Shown one piece after another: positions 1-6,394 of a stretch of DNA of 16,552 bases. Made by a program: the position numbers and the translations under genes. Source of the stretch: Synergistaceae bacterium (lineage in GTDB: Bacteria; Synergistota; Synergistia; Synergistales; Aminobacteriaceae); NCBI GenBank assembly GCA_031289165.1, contig JAITPZ010000219.1, positions 1-16,552 of the forward strand. The letters are read 5' to 3'. The stretch's first letter is position 1. Each line of letters opens with the position of its first letter. A model generated the notes under the pieces. The model had not been told where the DNA came from. It saw nothing but the letters and a program-made list of their open reading frames with translations, and did not search any database.

Positions 1-1
1 T

Positions 2-3000
2 ATCATCAACAATCAGGGCCGGCTGATAGCGCACAGGGACATGGGCAAAGTGTTCAGCCGGGAAGACGACGCCGACAATTTGGGTTTCGGCCCGGCGACG
101 GAGATGGTGCTCGTGCCCATGAAACAGGGACTGATCGGCTCCATGGAGATCGACGGCGTTGGGGATAAAATATTCGTCAGTTTTTCACCCATCCGGGGTA
201 CTCTGTGGTCCCTGGGCATCCAGGCGCCGCGCAGCGACTTCACCGCTGCCGCAAGGCAGGCCCAGACCACCGGAGTGCTGATTACCTTCGTATCAATTGT
301 GGCCTTTTCCGTTTTTCTGACTCTTTTCATTCGCAGGATTCTTTCCGTTCCTCTGGGGGCCATCGCCGGCAGCGCGGATAAACTGGCCAATGGGGAATTC
401 GGAGACCTGCTGCCTCCGGAACTCATCGACCGGCGGGACGAAATTGGCCGGCTCGGCACGACCTTTCTCGCCATGTCCAACTCCATCCAGAGCCTGATTC
501 AGGAGATCGGCCAGCTCACCAGCGGGGCGAGGGAAGGAAAACTGAGAGAACGGGCGAACCACGCCGCGTACCAGGGAGATTACCGGCTTATCCTTTCGGG
601 AATCAACGCCACTCTGGACGTATTTTGTTCGCATCTGGACATCATGCCCGAGGCCCTGATGTTTCTGAACGAATCGCGCCGGGTTCTCTATTTGAACAGG
701 ACCATGAACGGCCTGCTGGAACGCCACGGCCTCGAAAAAGACGATCCGCGTCTGCTGTCCGCCCTGTCGGGCATCTCCGACGATTTGCCCCTCGAGGCAG
801 CGTCTTTATTCATCCCCGAGGGCGAAGAGGGAAACAGAAGAGAGAAGAACACGTTCAAGGCGGAGGTGAATATCCGGGACGTCGACGGCGAGGAGTGCAA
901 CTACAACCTCAGCCTGTGGCATGTCGGTGGCGATACGGCTCACGTGGAAAACTGGGGCGGGAGCCAGGTCTGCGTCATGCTGATCCTCAACGACGTGACC
1001 CAGCTCACCAGGGCCAGAACCGACGCGGAGGCGGCCAGCCGAACCAAAGGCGACTTCCTGTCCCGGATGAGTCACGAGATGCGCACCCCCATGAACGCCA
1101 TTATCGGCATGTCCTCCATCGGCCTGCTTTCGGATGACGCGGACCGTATGAAATATTGTCTGACCCGGATCGGCGAGGCTTCGCAGCACCTTCTCGGCAT
1201 CATCAACGATATTCTGGATATGTCCAATATCGAGGCTGATAAACTGGAGCTGTCCTGCGCTGAGGTCGACTTCGAGAAAATGCTTCAGCGCGTGATCAAC
1301 GTCATCGGTTTTCGACTGGAGGAGAAGAACCAGGATCTGTTTGTCAGCATCGATAAAGACATGCCGACGCACGTCATCGCCGACGAGCAGCGTTTGACCC
1401 AGGTTATCACCAATCTGCTGGGCAACGCGGTCAAGTTTACGCCGGAAGAGGGCTCCATCACCCTGCGCGCTCAAAAGACCACCGAGACGGAGGAGGCCTG
1501 CACCATTCTCGTCGAGGTCAGAGACACGGGCATCGGCATATCTGAAGAGCAGAAACAGCGCCTCTTCATGCCATTCGAGCAGGTGGACGGCGGCGTTGCG
1601 CGCAAATACGGCGGCACCGGGCTTGGCCTTGCCATCTCCAGGCGGATCATCGAGTTGATGGGCGGCACGATCTGGGTGGAATCCGAGATCGATCGGGGTT
1701 CATCGTTCTTCTTCAGCATTGAAGTCCAAAAAACCGGGAACGCGCCGTGCGTCCCGCAAGGGTCACAGGGTTGGGCAAATCTGCGCGTGCTGGTCGTGGA
1801 CGGCGCGCCGGAAATCTTCGAGCTGTTCGCCTCCGTTTTCGCGCCGTACGATATACGCTGCGAAAGAGCCTCCAGCGGAGAAAGCGCCCTTGAAGCGATT
1901 GATAAGAGCCTGGCGACCCCTTTTAATATCGTCTTTATGGCCCTGCGCCTGCCGGGCATGAACGGTGTTGAACTGGCGAAGGAAATCGCGGGGCGTGGCG
2001 TCGCCTCCGCCATTGTTCTGATGACGAACGGAGACTACGCCAAAGTGGAGAGCGACGCACGCGCGGCGGGCATCTCCGGTTTCCTGCAAAAACCCCTGTT
2101 CCCCTCCACTCTGACCGACTGCGTCGAGGAGTGCCTGAAGGTGCAGAATAAACAGAATGCACGGGCTGAACAGGATGAAGCCCCCCGTGATACGCCTGAG
2201 GCGACGTCTGAGACGACGCCTGAAGCGGCGGAGGACTCCATGGATGGCATTTTCGACGGCAAATCCATCCTGATCGCCGAGGACGTGGATATCAATCGGG
2301 AAATCATAGCCGCCCTGATGGAGCCCACCGGAGCGGTCATTGAATTCGCCTTTGACGGCGAGGAGGCCGTGGCCAAATTTAAGGCCGCCCCCGATAAATA
2401 CGAACTGGTTTTAATGGACCTGAACATGCCAAAAGTGGACGGGTACGAAGCCACGCGACAAATTCGAGCCTCAGGACTGCCCTGCGCGGATACCCTGCCC
2501 ATCATCGCCATGACCGCCAACGTGTTCCGCGAGGACGTGGAGCGATGCCTCGCCTGCGGCATGAACGGACACCTGGGCAAACCCGTGGACCTGGACGAGG
2601 TCATAAAGACCCTCGCCATCTACCTGGGGAAGCACCGAATAACGAAAGAGGACCAAGGGTCCCCCTCCACTCTGATCGACTGCGTGAAGGTGCAGAATAA
2701 ACAGGATGAAGCTCCCCGTGATACGCCTGAAGCGGCGGAGGACTCCATGGACGGCATTTTCGACGGCAAATCCATCCTGATCGCCGAGGACGTGGATATC
2801 AACCGGGAAATCATAGCCGCCCTGATGGAGCCCACCGGAGTGGTCATTGAATTCGCCTTTGACGGCGAGGAAGCCGTGGCCAAATTTAAGGCCGCCCCCG
2901 ATAAATACGAACTGATTTTAATGGACCTGAACATGCCGGAAGTGGACGGGTACGAAGCCACGCGACAAATTCGCGCCTCGGGACTGCCCTGCGCGGATAC

Positions 3001-3145
3001 CCTGCCCATCATCGCCATGACCGCCAACGTGTTCCGCGAGGACGTGGAGCGATGCCTCGCCTGCGGCATGAACGGACACCTGGGTAAACCTGTGGACCTG
3101 GACGAGGTCATAAAGACCCTCGCCATCTACCTGGGGAAGCACTGA
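2..3145 (+). CDS. Cache-HAMP-PAS hybrid histidine kinase with three receiver domains (5' partial)
   Basis: Membrane sensor kinase, truncated by the window edge. The frame is open from base 2 and already reads as the end of a periplasmic Cache domain (IINNQGRLIAHRD), so the ATG at 41 is not the start. Counting from base 2 there are 1047 codons: Cache end (to about 85), one TM helix (about 90-112), HAMP (about 113-168), a PAS-like region (about 195-320), HisKA with phospho-His 358 (motif SHEMRTPMN), HATPase (about 460-577, with N box NLLGNAVKF, DTGIGIS and GGTGLGLA), then receivers at about 592-712, 754-882 and 923-1045. Receiver 1 is degenerate: Ala (codon 1940-1942) sits where the phospho-Asp should be. 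Receivers 2 and 3 are nearly identical and keep ED, the phospho-Asp (codons at 2417 and 2924), T and K. No Hpt domain is seen. The ligand is unknown. Family assignment is firm; the signalling output is not known. Confidence 0.95.
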   Translation: MINNQGRLIAHRDMGKVFSREDDADNLGFGPATEMVLVPMKQGLIGSMEIDGVGDKIFVSFSPIRGTLWSLGIQAPRSDFTAAARQAQTTGVLITFVSIVAFSVFLTLFIRRILSVPLGAIAGSADKLANGEFGDLLPPELIDRRDEIGRLGTTFLAMSNSIQSLIQEIGQLTSGAREGKLRERANHAAYQGDYRLILSGINATLDVFCSHLDIMPEALMFLNESRRVLYLNRTMNGLLERHGLEKDDPRLLSALSGISDDLPLEAASLFIPEGEEGNRREKNTFKAEVNIRDVDGEECNYNLSLWHVGGDTAHVENWGGSQVCVMLILNDVTQLTRARTDAEAASRTKGDFLSRMSHEMRTPMNAIIGMSSIGLLSDDADRMKYCLTRIGEASQHLLGIINDILDMSNIEADKLELSCAEVDFEKMLQRVINVIGFRLEEKNQDLFVSIDKDMPTHVIADEQRLTQVITNLLGNAVKFTPEEGSITLRAQKTTETEEACTILVEVRDTGIGISEEQKQRLFMPFEQVDGGVARKYGGTGLGLAISRRIIELMGGTIWVESEIDRGSSFFFSIEVQKTGNAPCVPQGSQGWANLRVLVVDGAPEIFELFASVFAPYDIRCERASSGESALEAIDKSLATPFNIVFMALRLPGMNGVELAKEIAGRGVASAIVLMTNGDYAKVESDARAAGISGFLQKPLFPSTLTDCVEECLKVQNKQNARAEQDEAPRDTPEATSETTPEAAEDSMDGIFDGKSILIAEDVDINREIIAALMEPTGAVIEFAFDGEEAVAKFKAAPDKYELVLMDLNMPKVDGYEATRQIRASGLPCADTLPIIAMTANVFREDVERCLACGMNGHLGKPVDLDEVIKTLAIYLGKHRITKEDQGSPSTLIDCVKVQNKQDEAPRDTPEAAEDSMDGIFDGKSILIAEDVDINREIIAALMEPTGVVIEFAFDGEEAVAKFKAAPDKYELILMDLNMPEVDGYEATRQIRASGLPCADTLPIIAMTANVFREDVERCLACGMNGHLGKPVDLDEVIKTLAIYLGKH
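2101..2656 (+). repeat. tandem duplication copy 1 (kinase linker + receiver 2 + former 3' UTR)
   Basis: First copy of a direct tandem duplication (556 bp). It covers a Glu/Thr/Pro-rich linker, receiver 2 and 18 bases beyond what was the stop codon. At 2636-2638 the codon is CGA; the matching codon in copy 2 is the TGA stop. The bases after it (ATAACGAAAGAGGACCAA) are the same as the 3' UTR after the real stop at 3146-3163, so they are former untranslated sequence now read as RITKEDQ. Confidence 0.93.
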
Positions 3146-3163
3146 ATAACGAAAGAGGACCAA
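2662..3163 (+). repeat. tandem duplication copy 2 (receiver 3 + stop + 3' UTR)
   Basis: Second copy (502 bp) of the duplication. It differs from copy 1 by a few base substitutions and by three in-frame absences of 12, 18 and 24 bp in the linker, which account exactly for the 54-bp length difference. Two of the three are flanked in copy 1 by short direct repeats (AACAG and ACGCCTGA). The gene's stop is TGA 3143-3145, with a second in-frame TGA at 3164-3166. Confidence 0.93.
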
Positions 3164-3211
3164 TGAGCAGCTGTGCTCTGCCTCTCCAGCTTTAAAATCA
3201 GCCCCGATCTT

Positions 3212-3277
3212 TATACTTGAAACGGTCACAGATGGCAGGCTGATATATTCCCGCCATTTGTGACCGTTTCAAGTATA
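3212..3277. repeat. long near-perfect inverted repeat between convergent genes
   Basis: Arms 3212-3236 and 3253-3277 are 25 bp each and match at 24 of 25 positions; the exception would be a G-U wobble in RNA. The central loop is 16 bp. The element lies between the kinase stop (3145, +) and the binding-protein stop (3369, -), so it could end transcription from both sides. There is no T tract next to either arm, so it is not a classic intrinsic terminator. A short palindromic element (REP/MITE-like remnant) or a binding site is an alternative. Confidence 0.8.
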
Positions 3278-3368
3278 GCTTCAGCGGCATGCGCGCGGTC
3301 TGACAGCTTCATACAGATACGCCTCAGAGATCAAGACCCCTTCGGTCCCGCTGAAGGCAGTAGCCTGT
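3278..3368. other. 3' region of the phnD-like transcript, weak secondary structure
   Basis: Together with 3146-3211 and the inverted repeat this completes a 223-bp convergent intergenic stretch with no gene. A 9-bp inverted match, CTTCAGCGG (3279-3287) with CCGCTGAAG (3348-3356), brackets a small GACC/GGTC hairpin around 3336-3346. It could be a weak 3' structure of the minus-strand transcript, but short matches like this also arise by chance. Confidence 0.3.
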
Positions 3369-4385
3369 TTACGGTTTGGCCTTTTTCTTCTCGAGGGCTT
3401 GATTTTCGGCCTCAGCCATGACCTTCAGACCCGCTTCGTCGAATTTCTCGCCCCCCGCGCCGGCAATGAGACGGGCGACCTTCTCGTCCCGCAGGTAGGT
3501 GATGGGGGAGAAGCGATCCATTCCACCGAACGTCTTGATCATTGAAGGGGTGAACCGATACTCGAAAAAGGCCTCCTTGATCTTTCCCACCAGCTCCGGG
3601 TGCAGGTCATGGGCATAGCCGAAAGACGACGTGGGGAACGTACTGCTCTCCCAGACGATTCGATAGTCCGCTTCCCTGGCGTCCCCGCCGCTGACGACGC
3701 GCTCGAACAGACTGGAGCCGACGCAGGCGGCTTCGTACTCGCCCGTTCCCACGCCCAGTATGGCCTTCTCGTGATTGCCGGCGAAAACGATTTCATAGTC
3801 CTCGCCCGGCGTGAGCCCCTCCTGGGGAAACAGAGCCACGGCGGCGATGTGTCCGGAGTTGGAAGTCGGGGAGGTGTGAGCGACCTTTTTGCCTCTGAGA
3901 TCCTCCAGATCCTGGATGGGGCTGTCGCTTTTGACCAGCACGATGAGGCGGTAGCCCTGGAACGATTTCTCATCGCCCTTGACCGCTATGGGCACATAGC
4001 CCGCCAGGTTTACGGCGTAGCAGGTGGCGCCGGTGGAAAAGCTGGCCAGGTGCAGACGCCCGGCGCGCATGTCCTCGATACCGCCGGAGTTGGTGTCCAG
4101 AACGCGATATTCGACCTTTTTGCCGGTCTTCTGAGATAGAAAGTCCAAAAACCCGGCGTAGATGGTCCGGAACTCGGCGACGTCCTCAAGGGGCGCGTCG
4201 GCAAACACAAGCACGTCGGGATTCTCCCAATCTTTGGGATCCAAAGGCGCGTCGGCGGTCAAATCGCCGTCGTCATCGCGATACCTGGCGTCCAGGTCGT
4301 TCGCTGTCTCCGCCGCCGAAGCGGGGATTGCCAGGCTGAGAGCCACAAGCAGAGCCATAAGAACAAGCATCCATTTTTTGAACAT
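3369..4385 (-). CDS. PhnD-family phosphate/phosphonate-type ABC transporter periplasmic binding protein
   Basis: Exported substrate-binding protein of 338 aa. The start chosen is ATG 4385, because AGGAGA (4392-4397) lies 6 nt upstream; the GTG 8 codons earlier has no clear ribosome site. A signal peptide is clear: two Lys, a Leu/Ala/Val-rich core, then PASA with likely signal peptidase I cleavage near residue 24. There is no lipobox Cys. The mature part has the PhnD fold signature: LRGKKVAHTSPTSNSGHIAA (ligand-binding PTSNSG at about 173-178), and later AVLG-type and SFGYAHDLHPEL segments. An Asp-rich stretch (about 29-55) precedes the domain. No permease or ATPase genes are adjacent, so it may be an orphan binding protein, possibly feeding a distant transporter or a sensor. 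The true ligand cannot be told from sequence. Confidence 0.88.
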   Translation of the reverse strand: MFKKWMLVLMALLVALSLAIPASAAETANDLDARYRDDDGDLTADAPLDPKDWENPDVLVFADAPLEDVAEFRTIYAGFLDFLSQKTGKKVEYRVLDTNSGGIEDMRAGRLHLASFSTGATCYAVNLAGYVPIAVKGDEKSFQGYRLIVLVKSDSPIQDLEDLRGKKVAHTSPTSNSGHIAAVALFPQEGLTPGEDYEIVFAGNHEKAILGVGTGEYEAACVGSSLFERVVSGGDAREADYRIVWESSTFPTSSFGYAHDLHPELVGKIKEAFFEYRFTPSMIKTFGGMDRFSPITYLRDEKVARLIAGAGGEKFDEAGLKVMAEAENQALEKKKAKP

Positions 4386-4606
4386 ATTCAGTCTCCTCGC
4401 AAAATTCACAAAATAAGTACCAGAAAACCGGCCACAGGCAAACGCTCGCCGCCGCGGCCACAGGACTCCTGAGAGTCATTCACGCTGTTAACGGGAAGCA
4501 GGTCCCTTACGCGTCGGCGCTCCCCGCGACAAAAACGCTTTTCTTCTCCCGGTCTCCCACCCCATTTTTTCTTTAAACTTTCGGGCTTTTTTCAGCAGGT
4601 ATTCAT
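4386..4606 (-). promoter_or_regulatory. long 5' leader of the phnD-like gene, possibly structured
   Basis: About 220 nt separate the predicted transcription start (about 4606) from the ATG. On the minus strand the leader contains GGGAGA, then GAGCGCCGACGCGTAAG, then GTGAATGACTCTCAGG. The order and the CTCTCAGG block recall a glycine-riboswitch aptamer, but the expected AAAGGAC block after CTCTCAGG is missing. GACTC-TCAG-GAGTC forms a small perfect hairpin, and CCTGTGGCCG occurs twice 26 nt apart (4429-4438 and 4455-4464). The riboswitch identity is only a suggestion. Confidence 0.3.
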
Positions 4607-4612
4607 TTCAGT

Positions 4613-4640
4613 AGTATACTAACGGGTCCCTCATTGTCAA
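4613..4640 (-). promoter_or_regulatory. sigma70-type promoter for the phnD-like gene
   Basis: On the minus strand a perfect -35 TTGACA (4640-4635) and -10 TATACT (4618-4613) are separated by 16 bp. The transcription start would be near 4606. It is correctly oriented for the binding-protein gene and is the best promoter match in the window. Confidence 0.75.
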
Positions 4641-4800
4641 GACCGCGGGGAGACCGCGCAGGGTAAACGCACCAGGGTGTAAGATATTGATATGACTAAA
4701 TTTATCTTTTATGTAAAAATACCTGGGTAAAATACGCAAAGTTAGTTTTTGCAAGATACTGCTATTATGCTCATGCGTTTACCCCGGGAGACCGCGAGGG
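4641..4800. promoter_or_regulatory. AT-rich block with repeated GGGTAAA-type motifs upstream of the phnD promoter
   Basis: Immediately upstream of the -35 box. GGGTAAACGCA (4661-4671) is repeated as its exact inverse TGCGTTTACCC (4774-4784), and a third, looser copy GGGTAAAATACGCA sits at 4725-4738. GGAGACCGCG occurs at 4649-4658 and 4787-4796, and the interval between is distinctly AT-rich. This may be an operator or activator-binding region. No convincing protein is encoded here. Confidence 0.4.
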
Positions 4801-4861
4801 GAGTATTGAAAGGCGGAAAAGCCGAAGCCTGCCCCAACCATTCAAAAACCGAGGATAAAGA

Positions 4862-4904
4862 GCGAGTCGCGCACCCTCGCTTTGCCGGGGGTACGGCGAC
4901 TCTC
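4862..4904 (-). terminator. imperfect hairpin downstream of yedF, possible terminator
   Basis: On the minus strand, starting about 50 nt after the yedF stop, AGTCGC and GCGACT (4896-4901 and 4865-4870) close an inner stem ACCCCCG/CGAGGGT, for about 14 pairs overall. A T5 run lies a further 14 nt or so downstream (4844-4848), farther than usual for an intrinsic terminator. The rest of 4801-4955 shows no gene. Confidence 0.35.
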
Positions 4905-4955
4905 AATATGTGTTTCGTTCTCTCCGCGGGGTCGGGTACTTCCTCTTCCAATTGT

Positions 4956-5174
4956 TTACTTTTCCAGTATCACCCTGTAGCCTCCCTCGCGTTCCTCCGC
5001 GACGGCCTTCCAACCCTTGTTTTCGGCGAAGCGGGCGACGTTGTTGCGGGAGGTCGCGGTGTCGACGAGAACCGCCACTCTGCCGGAGGGCGTTTTGTCC
5101 AGAATTTTTTTGGTCTCCATGACGGGCTGCGGGCAGGAAAGCCCCGAGGCGTTGACGGTTAGAGTGTCGCTCAT
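4956..5174 (-). CDS. yedF: YedF-like TusA-family sulfur/selenium carrier protein
   Basis: Small cytoplasmic carrier of 72 aa. It is a single TusA/SirA domain with the family motif GLSCPQPVMETKKIL; Cys14 in CPxP is the expected persulfide (or selenide) carrying residue. The start ATG 5174 has AGGAGGT 6 nt upstream. It lies 17 bp after the yedE stop, so the two are almost certainly co-transcribed. In selenium-using genomes YedF and YedE are commonly paired. Those YedF proteins are often near 190-200 aa with an extra C-terminal domain; this one is the short form, like E. coli YedF (77 aa). Role inferred: passing sulfur or selenium from the YedE membrane protein to cytosolic acceptors. The exact substrate is not established by sequence. 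Confidence 0.85.
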   Translation of the reverse strand: MSDTLTVNASGLSCPQPVMETKKILDKTPSGRVAVLVDTATSRNNVARFAENKGWKAVAEEREGGYRVILEK

Positions 5175-5191
5175 TTTCGTACCTCCTGTTC

Positions 5192-6274
5192 TCAGGCCCG
5201 GGCCGTGCGGCAGCCGAAGCCGACCAGCAGACAGACGACGATGCCGATAATCGTGACCGGAATGCCGTAAGCTCCCACTCCGGCGCCGCTGGAGGCCGCG
5301 CTGAAGTTGTGGGCGAGGGCCGCGCCCGTCAGCATTCCGACGGTGAACGAGGCCGCGTCCCCATCGCCCTCGCCCGCCATGATGAGCTGGCGCCCGGGAC
5401 ACCCGCCCGCGAGCGTGAAGGCCAGGCCCGACAGAACCATGCCCAGAAAGTTCCAGAGCTCCTGCGTGTGGGCGACCGGCTGTTTTTCAAAGCCAGGATG
5501 GAACTGCCCCAGGGCGTAGTTGACCGCGAAGGCCGCGACGACGAAGGAAACGAGCCCCCTGAACAGATACCCGTCCCCCATCATGAAGAGGTCGCGGAGC
5601 GCGCCCACGGTGCAGAAGCGGCTGCGCTGCGCCAGCCAGCCCACGATCAGCCCCGCGCCCAGCGAAATCAGAAGGGGAGCGTGCTGCGAGCCGGGGCCCT
5701 CTTTGGAGAAGAACACGGGACCTGTTCCCTCGGGCCCGAAGAGAGGCCTCAGAAAAACGAACGCCAGCAGCACGAGGGCCAGGAAGGGCATGACCAGCCC
5801 CGCCGCCTTCGGGTTGCGCTCCGCGGCGCCGAGGCTGAATCCGTTCCACAGAAACGCGATGCCGATCAGCGCGCCGACCGCCAGACCGCCGATGCCGTAA
5901 AGCGCGTTCCAGTCTCCGCCGGCCAGCCGCAGATAGGCCCTCCAGGGACATCCCAGGAATACGAGCGCGCCGAACATGGCGCAAATTCCGAGGAAAAAGC
6001 GCACAATCGGGGAGGACCCGCTGCGGGGCGCGTACTCCCGAAACGCCAGGGCGGAGACGAATGAACCCAGGATGAAGCCCGGAATTTCCGGACGAAGATA
6101 CTGGACGATGCCCGCCCGATGAAGCCCGAGGGCTCCCGCGATGTCGCGCGTGAAGCAGGCCACGCAGAAGCCCATGTTGCCGGGATTGCCCCAAAAAACC
6201 AGCAGCGCCGCGATCGCGCCCAGGAACCCGCCGGCCACCAAAGGCCCCTGGCGGGAGGTCAAAATTTTATCCAT
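5192..6274 (-). CDS. yedE: YedE/YeeE-family membrane protein, putative selenium/sulfur transporter
   Basis: Polytopic inner-membrane protein of 360 aa. The start ATG 6274 follows GGAGGT with a 7-nt spacer; the frame is open further upstream to 6472, but that part lacks membrane character and is judged untranslated. Conserved Cys motifs appear in two half-repeats: GFCVAC (Cys37, Cys40) and LGCPWR (Cys109) in the first, RFCTVG (Cys221) and GGCPGRQ (Cys292) in the second. These are the YeeE/YedE signatures thought to relay sulfur (or selenium) through the membrane. About nine or ten hydrophobic segments are visible. yedF follows directly. The family is associated with selenium-utilising genomes; transport of a selenium compound is inferred from family and context. 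The leader upstream has unusual features listed separately. Confidence 0.9.
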   Translation of the reverse strand: MDKILTSRQGPLVAGGFLGAIAALLVFWGNPGNMGFCVACFTRDIAGALGLHRAGIVQYLRPEIPGFILGSFVSALAFREYAPRSGSSPIVRFFLGICAMFGALVFLGCPWRAYLRLAGGDWNALYGIGGLAVGALIGIAFLWNGFSLGAAERNPKAAGLVMPFLALVLLAFVFLRPLFGPEGTGPVFFSKEGPGSQHAPLLISLGAGLIVGWLAQRSRFCTVGALRDLFMMGDGYLFRGLVSFVVAAFAVNYALGQFHPGFEKQPVAHTQELWNFLGMVLSGLAFTLAGGCPGRQLIMAGEGDGDAASFTVGMLTGAALAHNFSAASSGAGVGAYGIPVTIIGIVVCLLVGFGCRTARA

Positions 6275-6358
6275 CGACGATACCTCCATTTGATCATTCC
6301 ATAATAATCGATGGATCGGCGGGCAGCGAAAGACAGGAGAAGCAGCGTATCCGAAGGG

Positions 6359-6394
6359 GAAAATTCGATGCGGAGAACAGCGCCTCGAATTTTC
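6359..6394 (-). promoter_or_regulatory. perfect 10-bp hairpin at the second leader TGA, possible switch element
   Basis: GAAAATTCGA (minus strand 6394-6385) pairs with TCGAATTTTC (6368-6359) around a 16-nt loop. The 5' arm starts inside the second in-frame TGA (6395-6393), so a ribosome ending there would cover it. The 3' side GCATCGAAT (6371-6363) could alternatively pair with ATTCGAATGC (6454-6445), which is the 5' arm of the SECIS-like hairpin, with one bulged A. No T tract follows, so it is not a plain terminator. Confidence 0.45.

Noticed and set aside
3191..3217. Promoter-like TATACT in the left arm of the inverted repeat
   Set aside because: No proper -35 at 16-18 bp, and no gene follows on the plus strand.
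4749..5162. Plus-strand open frame of 137 codons
   Set aside because: It lies antisense to yedF over its second half, has no recognisable protein features and no ribosome site; it is an antisense shadow.
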